Source: Babylonia areolata
Lineage: Eukaryota > Mollusca > Gastropoda > Neogastropoda > Buccinidae
Assembly: GCF_041734735.1 (NCBI RefSeq)
Contig: NC_134896.1
Coordinates: 37,784,039 to 37,848,038, forward strand
Length of the DNA stretch: 64,000 nt
Direction of reading: 5' to 3'
The notes beneath the pieces were generated by a model. It was not told where the DNA came from. It ran no database searches and was given only the letters and a program-made list of their open reading frames with translations. The translations under genes were made by a program, and so were the position numbers. Shown in pieces: positions 44,200 to 56,400 of this stretch. Position 1 is the stretch's first letter. The number at the start of each line of letters is the position of its first letter.

Positions 44200-47160
44200 G
44201 CGTAGGCCGCTCGTTGTTGTTACGTCACCAGCAAGTCTGTCAACTCGCTCATTTCCCTTAATACCTGCATGTCCCGGGCAGTATGACCATATAAGTTTTT
44301 TAATCTGAAAGTTGCGCGTTGCCTCATGCCACTCTGGGCTTCCAATTCCACTTTCAGTTTTCTATATGAGGTTCATTTAGTTCGTTAGAATCATAGCATG
44401 TTGGTTTCCAAGCATATGGGTGGACGATAGCCACTGGAGAGCATGTGTTACAGCTTCAACTTCCATCGTCGGGCTGGAAGTTGTGACTTTGTTGGCAGCA
44501 TTCTCTTCCCAAATTGTTTTTCCATTTTGTTTCGCAGTGAATCCCCAACCAGACTGGCCTTTGGTGACTGAGCCATCTGTGTAGATGATGATGTCTTCTT
44601 TACTGTTTTCTTCTATGAGTAGCTTCATTTCTGCATCAGCTTTGCCCTCTGGCCTCTTTACTGTTTTCTTCTATGAGTAGCTTCTTTTCTGCATCAGCTT
44701 TGCCCTCTGGCCATTCCCGACAATGTCTTCCTGCAGTGGGTGAAATGGCTGTGCTAAATAGATGATTGAGGTGTTCGGGGTTTTCTTCCCGTTCTTTTGT
44801 CTCTTTCAGGTCTTGTAGTTGGCATACTGGCTGGATTTTGTCTTCTGCTTGCCCCATCCATGATCTTCCTCGTCCTAGACGGCTGCCTTTTAGTTCCTTG
44901 ACTGCACCATGCAGTGGGTTTTGAGGGTTTTCTAATGCTCTGAAGTAGGTCTTAGGCTGTTCTAACTTGTTTCTGGCCTACATTGAAGTAAGGCCAAGCA
45001 GGTATCGCATGGTTTCCGTATGCGTGTCTTTTGTTGTTCCAAGGATCAGCCTCATAGCTTCATTTCGAACCCTTTCTAATTTTAGGAGGCTGTTTTGAGA
45101 CAGTGTTGTTAGCCAGGGTCTGTAGTCGATCACACTGAGAACGAGTGATTGATATAGCAGGAAGAGGTGGAGTTGTTCGATATCTTTGGCTGCCATTGCC
45201 TTTAAGACTGAAAGACCCTTTTTGAATTAACTTTAGAACAGTATTTTCCGTATGTTTTCTGAAGGTCAGCATCCCATCAAACTGTATTCCTAGGCAGTGT
45301 AGGCATTCGGTTTTCTCGATCTGAATTCTGTCGAATGACACAAGTGGTAGTGATTTGCTCGCGGGTTTGTTGTTGAGGGTGCACAGCAAAGTTTGGGCTT
45401 TCGCTGGATTGATGGAAGATCCCGTGTCCTTGCACCATTGAGCGATATTGTTCAGTTGACGGTTTTAGCTCTTTCTTGAGCATCTTTCGAAGTTTTGAAG
45501 ACCAGGCCATCATCCGCAAGAGTAAGCAGCCGAGCTATTCCATTGTTGCTTAAGTCTGCAAAGCCTTTCGTGTAGACGGTGTAGAGGACAGGAGAGAGCG
45601 GAGACCCTTGTAGCAGTCCTATGGAAAGTTTAGAAAGTGCAGACATCCAATCTCCGAGGCGTAGGACGATGGTTCTTTCCTGAAGCGCTGCTGCTATCCA
45701 TCTTGTCAGTTTCAAACTTACTCCATACCTCAGTAGCAGCTCCATGAGGTACGCAAACTGGACTTTATTGTAAGCGTCTTCAAGGTCGATTGCTACTGCT
45801 AGTGTTTCTTGTCAGTTTCAAACTTACTCCATACCTTAGTAGCAGCTCCATGAGGTGCGCAAACTGGACTTCATTGTGAGCGCCTTCAAGGTCGGTTGCT
45901 ACTGCTCGTGTTTCTCCTTTTCTTTGAAATCCTTCATATACCTCATATGCGAAAGCAGCCGCATTTTCCAATGTACACTGACGTGTTCTGTAACCACCTT
46001 GATTTGAAGGGAGAATGTGCCTCTGTTCAAGATCCCTTGCATGTTCCCTGGCTATTGTGCATTCCATGAGCTTTCCAGCAATGTTTTGCATGGTTAGGAT
46101 TCAGTAGCCGCTTACCTGACGATGGTCCTTTTCTGGTTTTAGTATGGGTTTTAAGAAGCTGTGTGTCCAGTCCTCCGGCACATATCCATTGTGGAAATTG
46201 TTTCGATACAGATTGAAAAGTTTGCTTCTGTCTTCTTCCGATAGCTCCTTGATGTCTGAGTAGCGAACTTTGTATGCGCCAGGAGCCGACTTTTTCTTGC
46301 ATTTAGCTATTGCTTCGTTCAAATCATATATTGTCAAGTCATCATCAGGTCCAGTCTGCATAAGCTTTTGGTTTAATTCCTCAACATGTTTCTTTTTTTC
46401 ATAAGTTTCTTTAATCACTCTGTTGTACGAACCGTTTCAGCAGGGCGGATCCTTTTTCTTCATTTGTCTTAAGGTTGATTCCATCAGTATCTAACATATC
46501 TGGGGTTGTTGTTGTGCACGTTTTCCCTTCCATGCGACGATAAAATTGCCAGAACTTTGTCAATGTTGTGTCATAACTGAATGCCTCGCAAAACTGTTTC
46601 CACTTGTCATTTTTGGCCTTTTGAGCAATGACTTCAAACTGTAGTTTTTTCTTTCATTTTTGTTTCAATTTCTTTGTCCGGAGAAGTCTTTGTTGTTTCT
46701 TTTTGCCAAAGTCTGACAGCCGCATGCTTTTCTATCCAGGCTCTCTCTGTGTGAGTATTACACCAGCGCCGTTCATTTGTTTCTTCTGCGTCTTAAATTT
46801 TTCGATGAGGGTTGTCTCTTTGGTTTCATACTGAAAATGGATTACGCGGTTACATACAGGGTTTATCTGATAGTTTATATAGACCGAAAACTACCGGGAG
46901 GTGATCACTGCCTTGGTGTAGAAGCGTCTCTGCATTCATTCCTGCTCTGAATTTTGGAGATGTTAGAGCAATGTCGATCACACTGTCACTGTCCCCTTGT
47001 CTTGTTCCAAGGTGAGTTGGGGATGCGGTTGTTAATGGGCAAAGAAGAATTTCCCCTATCATTCCTTCAAGTGCGAGTCCATGTGGGTTGGTGTTCTGAC
47101 TAATAATCCACAACTGAATGCAAGAGCTAACATGGGACACATCTTACATCGTTAGTTTCA
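44200..47160 (-). mobile_element. LINE with RT and RNase H (I superfamily-like), 5'-truncated
   Basis: In order on the minus strand: the endonuclease end (GDSDSVIDIALTSP and QGSDHLPVVFG, near 46900); a linker; RT with KKKSAPGAYKVRYSDIKELS near 46280, NQGGYRTRQCTLENAAAFAY near 45980, GLLQGSPLSPVLYTVYTKGF near 45600 and ADDG near 45515; RNase H with IIIYTDGSVTKGQSGWGF near 44580, ME near 44465 and CPGHAGIKGNERVDRLAGDV near 44250. Several frameshifts and two internal duplications break it. It is only distantly similar to the LINE at 13580. Confidence 0.88.
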
Positions 47161-47164
47161 CTTT

Positions 47165-47245
47165 TGGTTTCTCAAGGAGGCGTCTATGCATTCGGACAAA
47201 TCCATAACCCGGCCAGTTCGCTTTGTCAGGCCTTGGGTGCATCAA
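47165..47245 (+). mobile_element. SINE family A with internal deletion
   Basis: TCTCAAGGAGGCGTCTATGC, ATTCGGACAAATCCATAAC and then directly GTCAGGCCTTG. About 60 bp of the body are missing. It sits at the 5' edge of the preceding LINE. Confidence 0.75.
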
Positions 47246-48860
47246 TGCAAATATATTTCGTGTGCGTGTCAAAGTCACGGTGGATTTCTTCAACAGAATG
47301 TCTAGTTGCCACTGCAGAGGACAACTCTTTTGTCGTCGTTGGTCCTTTCTCAGTGCGCCAAGTGCGTGCTGGACACGGGACCTCGGTTTATTGTCTCATT
47401 CGAATGACTAGACGGTCAGTTTGATTTTTCCAGTCAACTGACTTGAAACTTGGGAGAAATGGCGACTGACTGAAACTGCCGGGAACTATCGGAATCAACA
47501 CCCACTTTATTGGCAGATGAACGTCTTAACCATTCTGTCACCTTCCTTCCTTGCGTTGACAGATGTTCATATTACATAGTTCATTTCACAAAACAGACAC
47601 ACAACTTAAAAAGACATGATCCTGTTACGTTCGATGCTTCACTGAGTCGTCACGTGTCATCTGCCGAATTTCAGTTGCAACGTTGTGTGGCATTATTGGT
47701 ATTTTTGAAGCAATAACAGTTTATGGCAACTGACTTGCGTGCCATGATTAGGCTGTATCCGTGTACGACTGATTTGGTCAACGGAACTTGAGTGCGTATG
47801 ATGCCCACAACTTGAAGACTAAAAATTGGGAGGGGGGAGACACGAAATTTCCGGCCGGATACGATGGAAAGGACAGGTGTGTAGGGCGCTGGGGAGGGAT
47901 GGGGTCGGTGACCAGGGAACACACGGCAGTGGCGGCAGTCAGTGATAAGTGGGTATACACTATCAGCTCCTAGCTCTCTTCATATATATTGAATTCCTAT
48001 GAATCAGCTAATTATGTATGAGTATGACGATCGTTTTCTGTGATTTTGCCATCAATCAAACTTGAAAATCATACTAAAATGATTTTTTGCTAGTTTTCAC
48101 CGAAAGAGCTTATTATACTTTATAGTGCCCAAACGTAACTCAGTCCTCCGTCAGCTGACAAGACATGGGTCTTGCGTCGTGTGATGAAATTAATGTTATC
48201 CGCGGCACGTTGATGATGAATGAGAAATGCGGCATGTGGCCAATGGCACCACTTCTATGTTCGAGGAGGTGAGTTTCCCTTCAAGTTACCCCAGGCTATG
48301 AAAATTCCTAATTCTTCTCTCATCTGTTCTCCCAGAGTTGAAGTAATCTTTTTGTCCCATGACTGGTGTTTTTACATGTTTTTAGCGAATGGTACACGGA
48401 TAGTTCTCCGATGCGACTGGTGCTGTTAGTGGGTTTGATAATTTTTGTCCATATCTGTGAATTTCCTCAAGTGGCGAATTTGTGGTCTCCCCTGCAGGCT
48501 CCTTCCAACGATCATTGCGATTCTGGCGGCTATTGATTAATAGGGGCATTAAGTTCATAGTCATGCCTGGACTTTGACGGCGAGGTTCGTTTATAGGGTT
48601 GGAGAGAGGGAGAGGGAGATGTTTATCACTTGCATGTGTGGTGCTGTACCCGAGCCAGTTTGTGGATTACATTTTTTCTACCCTATCGTTTCAGAGGCGT
48701 CATACCTACATCCACACAAATCATACTGAACCATTCATACAGAAGCACTCGACCCAGGCTTGTGTGTAAGTCCCAGTGTCAGCAGTCTGTCCAAACTGAT
48801 GTGACAATAACTATACTAGTTCAGTATTTATCCACCCATCCCCCTTTTATTTATGATGGT
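47246..48860. other. Intergenic, no gene recognised
   Basis: Unique sequence. Short ORFs (under 85 codons) on both strands have no domain-like pattern. A GAGGAG|GTGAGT word at 48262-48275 looks like a donor but has no supporting exon. Confidence 0.5.
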
Positions 48861-48869
48861 GGTGGTAGG

Positions 48870-49440
48870 GATGCTTACATATCGCCTTTCCTCGGTCGGA
48901 GACCAAGCTCAAAGCGCTTTACAAACAGGCTGCCTTCCTGGGTAGAACCGACTGACGGTGCTCCATTTGGCGCTCACGATTCGTTTCCTGTCATTCAGTC
49001 AGGTTTCAGTCACGCACATTATGTATACTCATACAGACATGTTATATTTTATCTGTATGACTGTTTCATTTATTTACCCTGCCATGTAGGCAGCCATACT
49101 CGGTTTTCGGGGGTGTGCATGCTAAATTTGTTCTTGTTTCCTTAACTCACCAAATGCTGACATGAATTACAGGATGATCTTTGACGTGTGTATCTGATCT
49201 TCTGCGTAGGCCACGGTATGCACACGAAGGATCTCTGGGGCACTTGCATGTCTGCACATAATATCTTGACCTGGGGGATCGAACAAATCTTCACCCTTTA
49301 TCCACCAGGCGCATTTACCGAAATTTGAACCCGGGACCCTCAGGTTGAAAGTCCAATGTCCGTGGAGTAGTGTCACGCATACTTCTTTCATATGTAAAAT
49401 ACTGTATTTTGGCACTGTAATCGATCATGTTCTAAGTTGG
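48870..49440 (-). mobile_element. tRNA-derived SINE, family B, near full length
   Basis: The minus strand starts with a degenerate tRNA-like head (CTTTCAACCTGAGGGTCCC, GGGTTCAAATTTCGG as box B), then GCGCCTGGTGGATAAAGG, CGATCCCCCAGGTCAAG, CATGTCAGCATTTGGTGAG, ATGGCTGCCTACATGGCAGG and a distal part with GCGCTTTGAGCTTGGTCTCC and GAGGAAAGGCGATATG. The head matches the pattern of a Leu/Ser-type tRNA with a long variable arm. The shorter copy is at 22945. Confidence 0.8.
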
Positions 49441-49639
49441 AGCACGTGAATAAAGATGTCACTACGCTCTGAGCCGCTGCGGGGAACCTGCTACACAAGC
49501 AGCGCGGGCTGATGCATGGCATCAGGCTGAGTGGAAGTAATCACTGATAATATGCCAGAAAAAAAAAGTATCAGTCAACTGAACAAATATATGATACATG
49601 GTGGATGAGTTAAATGTAAAATACAGATGAATCTGTGAA

Positions 49640-49990
49640 TACCAAACAGCCAGTCATTTGACTTAAGACAACCACACACTTTCCTGCATCGATTCCAAAC
49701 TGAAACGCGAGAGATCAGCAGGTAAATGCAGCCTTTCATCACAAGGACGAAAAGAAAACACTTCAGGCTTTCGCCGGATTGTGGAAGGAATCACTATCCT
49801 ATTGTGGAATCAGTGAATGACAAACAGCCAGTCATTTGACTTTAGACAGCCACACACTTTCCATTGATTCCAAACTGAAACGTGAGAGATCAGCAAGTAA
49901 ATGCAGCCTTCCGAGCCATCACAAGGACCAAAAGAAAACACTCCAGACTTTCGGATTGTGGAAAGAATCACTATCCTATTGTAGTACGAA
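49640..49990. repeat. Tandem duplication of ~165 bp
   Basis: The block with CAGTCATTTGACTTAAGAC, CCAAACTGAAACGCGAGAGA and GGATTGTGGAAGGAATCACT (49648-49805) is repeated at 49829-49985 with few changes (CAGTCATTTGACTTTAGAC, CCAAACTGAAACGTGAGAGA, GGATTGTGGAAAGAATCACT). Confidence 0.9.
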
Positions 49991-50034
49991 TTTGATTAAT
50001 AGTTTGAGCATCAGATAAATGTTATTTGATAATG

Positions 50035-50215
50035 GAACCACCTTTGACAAAAGTAGATATTATATGTATACTGACGAGCCAAACGACGAAGACTGCCGAG
50101 GAGCAACTTTTGACAAAAGTAGATATACTCAAGAGCCAAACGACGAAGATTGGGGGTCACTTCTGACAAAAGTAGATATAGGTATACGTAAGAGCCAAAC
50201 GACGAAGACTGTTAG
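50035..50215. repeat. Tandem ~55-60 bp repeat, 3 copies
   Basis: CTTTTGACAAAAGTAGATAT and GAGCCAAACGACGAAGA occur three times. The first two copies share one open frame (FDKSRYxxEPNDED) and the third is shifted, so coding meaning is unlikely. Confidence 0.85.
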
Positions 50216-50700
50216 AGCTTAGTACATCAGTGCTTTCAAAACCACTAATTTTGCTGAAAGAGAAATGTATTGAGACAGAGTTATGAATTGTCCTTAGCCG
50301 TTTGGACCAAAAACTATCTAAAAAAAAACAAAAACCCTGCAGTTAGAACGTGAGCTCACGCCAGAAAAATCTGCCGCGGTAAAGATGGCACAAGAAAATA
50401 AACTGATCTGACAACTCAGTAATGAAGGCGTTGGAACTGACAGTGGTCTGGGCTATTAGCATAGGTCAAAATCAACCTTCATCAAAGATCCATACAGATA
50501 TGGTGGTCAACAAAGAAAAAGCGCTGTTTTTTTCCTGACTTGAAAAAAGATGCACTGAGATAGTATAACGATCTATCACACTATGTTCGAATGTCAGTGC
50601 GAAAGGAAATCAGTCAACCACTTGAATACAGAAACACTTCTACCTACTGCCACAAGTCTAACTGTGAACCAGAAAGTGAAGCGTCGGTGTACTAATTGTT
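50216..50700. other. Intergenic, no gene seen
   Basis: Unique DNA with no recognised feature. Confidence 0.5.
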
Positions 50701-50743
50701 AGATTGGTGGACGTTTATATATATATATACATATGAAAGGACG

Positions 50744-50784
<41 letters not shown>

Positions 50785-50844
50785 ATTGAAAAGTAAAATA
50801 GCAGATGCCTGACCAACACGCAGGCCATGCCTCATTTTAAAAAG

Positions 50845-50875
<31 letters not shown>

Positions 50876-50905
50876 CTACATACATATATATATATATGAA
50901 TATTC
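50701..50905. repeat. (AT)n/(GT)n microsatellites with a SINE A scrap
   Basis: Four (TA)n runs and one (TG)n run. The word AGCAGATGCCTGACCAACAC at about 50800 is the central part of SINE family A. Confidence 0.85.
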
Positions 50906-50964
50906 CCCATATATCTTTAAAAATCTTATCACTTTAAGTTAATTCCTGCGACATTTGGTAGGCT

Positions 50965-51130
50965 GTCAAAGCCATGACCTGCGCCATATATGCGTTGGGT
51001 CTGTATGTAGGTCCGGAGGCAGGTGTCTGCCTTTTTTCTTTTTCAATTTAAGCAGATGTGGGGGTATAGTATATAGTTATAGTGCGCACGCTTTGACGCC
51101 TCCTTGAAACTGGAACTGAGACATGAACCA
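50965..51130 (-). mobile_element. SINE family A, degenerate, reverse
   Basis: The plus strand reads GCCATGACCTGCGCCATATA, GCGTTGGGTCTGTATG, GCAGGTGTCTGCC, AAGCAGATGTGGGGGTATAG and GACGCCTCCTTGAAACTGG, the reverse complement of the family A consensus. Confidence 0.75.
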
Positions 51131-51439
51131 CTACGGCGAGTAAACATGCGTTTGTTAGACACGGTTTCAAGACATCGACACCGAAACAGATGTGGCGTCA
51201 TTAGCAAGACCATGTGTGGGCTTCCAAACATAGTCTAATCCCCACCAGTTCAGTGACTCGTCAGTCATGGGTTAGGTTGAAAGTTTTCGAACACGAAGTC
51301 GAAGATGACTGATTTCGAAGAAAGAAAATTGCCAGCAAGAAAAATTCGCATTAGATAAGGACTCAAAAGTGATGATGGATCAAGTGGCAAGACTGTATTA
51401 TATGTTTGTGAACCTCAGTTTGGATCCGGTTGAAAAACT
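51131..51439. other. Intergenic, no gene seen
   Basis: Unique DNA; no coding or repeat pattern recognised. Confidence 0.5.
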
Positions 51440-51623
51440 CTCTGTGTGTGTGTGTGTGTGCGTGTGTGTGTGTGTGTTCAAATTGTGCATGCGCGCGAGC
51501 ATGTGTGTAGGGTGGTGACAAGGGTGTGTTATGCTGTGCATTTGAGTGAAGATGTTTTGTGCCTGTGAAATGCATTTATACGCGCGCACGCGCTCGTGTG
51601 TATGTGCATGCGTACATGTGTAT

Positions 51624-51672
<49 letters not shown>

Positions 51673-51720
51673 TGAGAGAGTGAGCTTGAGAAGGAGAGAG
51701 AGAGAGAAAGAGAGAGAGAG
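51440..51720. repeat. (GT)n and (GA)n microsatellite block
   Basis: GT runs at 51440-51475 and 51628-51670, then (GA)n at 51690-51720. Confidence 0.93.
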
Positions 51721-52059
51721 CACAACACTTGTGGCAAATTATATACACAAAATGAAAACTGATCCGTATCAATGAACAATTTAATTATTGTTAACGAATG
51801 TGGCACACTTTTTTTCTCAGTATAATCCAGTTCATTTATATGGACTAACAATTGCAAGAAATTAAACTGCAATTCATTTTTCACTCAGTCAGCGGTAGGC
51901 TATTTATGGTCGGCCTAACAGAAATTCAGCAGAGAACAGAGATTAGCAACATGGCACAGATAACAGTCAAGGTTTTTAATGGCAGTCAGTCAGGCAACGA
52001 TGTAAATAGTCACCACTTAAATTTATGTATATGATCCAAAAAGAACAAAACAAGCAAAC

Positions 52060-52470
52060 GACATTCAAACTGGCAACTCTGTATATAACAACTAGTCAGC
52101 TGATAAGCACTAGTCAAGCTAGCAACTCTGTAAATAACAGCTGGTCAACTGATAAACACCAGTCAAGCTGGCAACTCTGTAAGTAATAACTACTCAACTG
52201 ATAAATGTAAGTCAAAGGTAAATGTGTAAACAAAAACTTGTCAACTGATAAAAACTGGCCAGTGCTAACATCGTAAATAACAACTTGTCAACTAATATCT
52301 ACTAGCCAAACTGGTAACATTGTAAACAACTGGTAACACTGTAAATAACGAAATGTCAAACTGGCAACAACATAAGTTACGGGTGACGACACAGCCAAGA
52401 TGAAGAAGGCAACATCGTATTTACGACTGTGCAACAACTTGCTAACACTTGAACAGATAACATGCTGGCC
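52060..52470. repeat. Diverged ~55-60 bp tandem array
   Basis: Units share AACTGGCAACTCTGTA, AATAACAACTAGTCAACTG and ATAAACACTAGTCAAG. Six to seven copies with increasing divergence to the right. Confidence 0.85.
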
Positions 52471-52898
52471 GCACATAAAGACGACAGGGCAATATTATAC
52501 TACAGTTAACAAACTGGAAACAACACATAGCCAATCTCAGTGACAATAAAAACAGGCTCATTAACTATCTAAGGAGTAGCATTACAAAACAGCACGAAAA
52601 GTGCAGTGGAAATAGTCTCACAGTCAAAATAACGATTGAATAACAAGATAACATATAAAAAATTAGTGAATCATGAAATATTAAAAGAAACACACCACAG
52701 GTCATTATATTCATTTGTTGAAATCATCAAAGTGGTTAGATTTTTTAATCAACTGATAGAAGGTTTAATGTGAACAATAAAAAAAGAAGAAAAAAAAAAG
52801 AAAAAGAAGAAAAAAATGAATAAACTAAAACAAAATAAGAAATATTCATAAAAAATAAAATATCAAAAGAAACAAACGGTTACCACAGGCTTTTTAAA

Positions 52899-52937
<39 letters not shown>

Positions 52938-53149
52938 TTTGTTGAAATGATAGAAGTATTTCAATCTCAGTTCAGAATTAACCATTTGACAGGTTGATTG
53001 TGACAAACCTACAATGAAGTAAATCAGAGCAGCCTGTGGCTTAATTTGTGCTAACACTACAGCAAAGCTAGCCCCCGACAGGACTATGGCTAGGGTTTGG
53101 TTCTTATTCCGCGAGAGGTAATTAACATCGACACCAAAAAGCACGGGGC
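52471..53149. other. Intergenic, AT-rich
   Basis: A-rich stretch at 52775-52870 and (AT)n at 52903-52933. A 73-codon minus-strand frame at 52935-53156 (LSGASFAVVLAQIKPQAALI) is hydrophobic but lacks homology; it ends next to the promoter-like patch and is not called. Confidence 0.5.
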
Positions 53150-53290
53150 TGTACAACTGAGCTGAACTGGGATGAGTGGCAGCCGCGATAATATAGTCAA
53201 AGTGCCGCGCGCGGCAGCCGGTTCTCCATCTTACTAGAGGCTGGCAGCGTACATTTCACTGCTCAGTGGACAGTAGTAGAGTGTAGACAT
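53150..53290 (-). promoter_or_regulatory. GC-rich promoter-like patch with a minus-strand YY1-like ATG
   Basis: Contains GCCGCGCGCGGCAGCC and, on the minus strand, GTAAGATGGAGAACC, similar to the AAGATGG core found at transcription starts in animals. The ATG opens only 10 codons. It could be a divergent partner of the patch at 54050. Confidence 0.25.
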
Positions 53291-53399
53291 TTTCAGCAAA
53301 ATATTTAATCATTATTTGGCAATTGCTACAAAAGGTATCGGAATTAGTACTATTTGTTAAAATAACAACAAAAAACAATCTTTTAATTTTGACATCTCT

Positions 53400-54049
53400 C
53401 TGTGTGTCTTAACCATAATAATAATGACTAATAATAATAACAATTATAATATTGATGATGTTATAATGATATAATAACAATTGATTATAATGATAACAAT
53501 AATGATTAAAGCAACAAATAGTTGTCTTAGACAAAGTTCATATAGCAAATCGTACAAATGTTGTCCATCAATAGAAAGGCAGACTGGAAAACGATAGAAA
53601 AAAAAGAAAAAGTGGAGGGAAAAACGGAAAGTGGATAAAAAAATAGGGGGTTGGATGCCCAACAAAAGACCAAAAACTGCGTTAGTGTGTGTGACAAAAA
53701 AGGAGAAAAAAAGGAGGAAAAAAAAGGAGAAAGTGGGGGAAAAATAGGGGATTGGACTGGAGGTCCCACAAAAAACAATAACGAAACAAGAAAACAACAG
53801 CCAAAAACAGTGTGTGTGTGTGTGTGTGTGCGTGTGTGTGTGTCTGCGTGTGCCAACACTTTTATATCTTTTTCTCTCTTTGCCCCCATCTCTACTGTAA
53901 GTTTTCGTCGCAGTTGACATTTTCCCGTTGAGTAACCAATTTTTCTCTCCCTCTTTCTCTTGTCCAGTTGTTTGTATACATTAAAGCCAAGGTAATTTTC
54001 AACCACAACGGACTTGCCGGCTTAATTTGAGAGAATCGGAGAGAGAGGG
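53400..54049. other. Intergenic low-complexity DNA
   Basis: ATAATA-rich at 53416-53515, GGGGAAAAA-type repeats at 53635-53760 (a ~120 bp block containing GGGGGTTGG / GGGGATTGG occurs twice), and (GT)n at 53811-53841. Confidence 0.6.
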
Positions 54050-54201
54050 AGAGGCGTTTGCGGCAGGCAGTAGTTTTTCAGCAAGATGGCGGCCTGCTGG
54101 CTTGCAGCCGGTCTCCTTCTTCCCCTCCTTTGAGCTGGATGGGCTGGACAGCTGAATATAAAATTATTGCCCTTTGGCGTTTGCACCGGTGGTGATAACA
54201 A
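54050..54201 (+). promoter_or_regulatory. Candidate promoter / first exon with an AAGATGGCGGC motif
   Basis: AAGATGGCGGC at 54083-54093 is an exact YY1-type initiator motif with a good Kozak context. The ATG opens MAACWLAAGLLLPLL and then stops at 54131-54133. A donor-like AA|GTAAGG follows at 54202. It may be a 5' UTR exon of a plus-strand gene whose other exons are not visible here. Confidence 0.3.
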
Positions 54202-54379
54202 GTAAGGATGTAAGGTTTCCGTAACGTACAGCAAAGTAAATAAAAAACCTACGAGATCAGAACAGTGCTTACCAATAATAGATCACAAGTTGAGCAACAA
54301 ATTCATGTGTTCATGATAAATAACAAAGTTCAGTGATAACAGAGCGATGTGTTAACAGCCACATGAGACAAAGTGTAAA

Positions 54380-54800
54380 ATTAAAACCAGAACAGGTTGA
54401 CATAGAAACAATTACCCAAACTGTTGACACAGGTTATGTTAGTTGAACGATATTCCAAAATGTTGAAACACATTGTTGGACTCGACAATTAATGTGCCCA
54501 AAGTGCTGAAACAGGACAATGACGTCATCTGATGCACAATCAACGTCCCAAGCTGTTGACACATGACCTGTTTAATAAACAATGTTCAAAAATGTTAAAA
54601 CAGGATATGATTAACAATGTCCCAAAGTATCGAAACAGGAAATTACGTATAAAAGACAATGTCCGAAACTGTAGAAACATGACATGTCCCAAACTATTAA
54701 AACAATAACTGACGTCAAAGACAATTAATGTCCCAAACTGTTGAAACAGAACATGTTAATTATAAACCGTGTCCCAAACTCCAGAAAGAGGACGTATCTT
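54380..54800. repeat. Diverged ~55-60 bp tandem array
   Basis: Units contain AATGTCCCAAACTGTTG, AAACAGGACATG and GACGTCA words; about seven copies with many substitutions. Confidence 0.8.
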
Positions 54801-55589
54801 GTGTCCTAGCCGTTGTAACAAAACATATTCGTTCAGTTATTATCCGGCGCGACAGAAGCAGGACTAACAGCTGTGCTGTGTCATTTATGTGTCCATGCAG
54901 CCACGTAAAAAAGGAGGAAACGACAAAGCTCTCGTGGCATGTTCAAATTACATTTGGAATACAAACTTTTGCAAATCTGACTTGTGTGTTCCTATCAATT
55001 CAGAATACAAACAACACAAGTTCCCACACTATTGTAACATGAAACTACGTTAAACATACCATGTTTCGAACTGGTTTGTCACTGATGCGTTCATGCAAAG
55101 TAGTATGTTTAAAAATAAATGAATAAATAAGAGAAAACGCTTGCAATAAAAACAATAACAATGACAAACCTGACTTGCATGTTCCTATCGGCAACTTGTA
55201 TATTTAACAACAGTGGTCAACATCAGTTAGCCATATGTCGAACAATACGGCAAGTATCAAGAAAGATTAAATTGCATGGTCATTGTTAACGAACGACTGG
55301 CATGTCGATCAAATTTGTGTCAACATGACTAACTGTTCCTTTCTCTGAAGTACACACTCCAGCTTGTGTCCTTTCCTTTAAAGCTGAACTTCAATCATAA
55401 CACATCAATGAATAAACAATATCAAAAGATTGCAACAACTATAACAATTAATATAACACAACTTACAGTGTGATAAGCTCACAGTTTTCACGTTTACGTG
55501 GAATACATTAATACATGGCCCGGTTGTAGTAGTGTTGATCAAAGCCGTTACAAAAATCGATCTAAATCTAGAAATGTATAACTGACGAA
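54801..55589. other. Intergenic, no gene seen
   Basis: Unique AT-rich DNA. No feature recognised. Confidence 0.5.
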
Positions 55590-56400
55590 CAGTTATACGC
55601 CGTGAAAGTCTGACAAATGAGTTGCTTGAAAAGAGTTAATCAAAGCTTTTACATATTTACTTTCGCAAGTGTAAGGGAACAGTTGTATGGATGAAAATCG
55701 TGACAAATCAAATGAAAAATGATTAAGTATATAGATAAAAGCCATCGCAAATGCATTAAGAACATGTATGCACATGAAAAATGAAAATAAAACGGCTGAA
55801 GGCCACAAACGAACAAAGAAATTGTGTACAGAATATGACAAATACACAGATAAAAGGTTAAAGGAGACCAAGACAAATGCACGAGGGAAAATAAACAGAA
55901 GTCATGACAAAGGCATACATAACATGAAAGGCGGTAACAAATGAACTGATAACATGTTAAGTCATAACACAAGTACAACAAACAGGTGAAGGTGATGACA
56001 ACTGAGTGAGAACAGGCGAAACCACTGTGACAAATGGCCAGCAAACAGCTGAAGGTCACTGGAAACAAATACACGAGTCAATGTTTCGTCGGGTGGATAT
56101 TTAATAGAGCAAAACATTAATTTTAGTCACGACAAATTCATGGGTAATCGATGAAGGGACATGAAAAACGTGTGTTGTCGGTCGTGTAAACTAGATAGTA
56201 AACACATGGACAGTCAGGAGAAGGATGATAGATGGGGTGGGAATGCAGATGGACAGGGATACATACGAAGCACAGGCAACAGGTGCGGGGCATACTAGAT
56301 GGATAGGGATGCAGGTGAAGGACAAAGACTATGACGAGTACACGCCAGCAGATGGACATGGATGCAGATGAAGGTCATGGGCAGAGCCTGAGAACACGAA
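55590..56400. repeat. Strongly diverged ~50-60 bp array
   Basis: Recurring words GTCATGACAAATGCA, GATAAAAG, AACAGGTGAAGGTGATGAC and, from 56200, GATGGACAGGGATGCAG / GATGCAGATGAAGGTCATG. Spacing is about 50-60 bp; copies are old. Confidence 0.6.

Noticed and set aside
48220-48275. Exon-like end GAGGAG|GTGAGT with an upstream ATG
   Set aside because: A single donor-like word and short ambiguous frames; nothing downstream to join it to.
50019-50222. Repeat-containing 67-codon ORF (FDKSRY...EPNDED)
   Set aside because: The third repeat copy is out of frame and there is no promoter or splice support; it is more likely a non-coding tandem repeat.
53444-54006. 158/159-codon minus-strand ORFs rich in Phe/Ser
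   Set aside because: Antisense of GGGGAAAAA and (GT)n low-complexity DNA; hydrophobic composition follows from the repeats.
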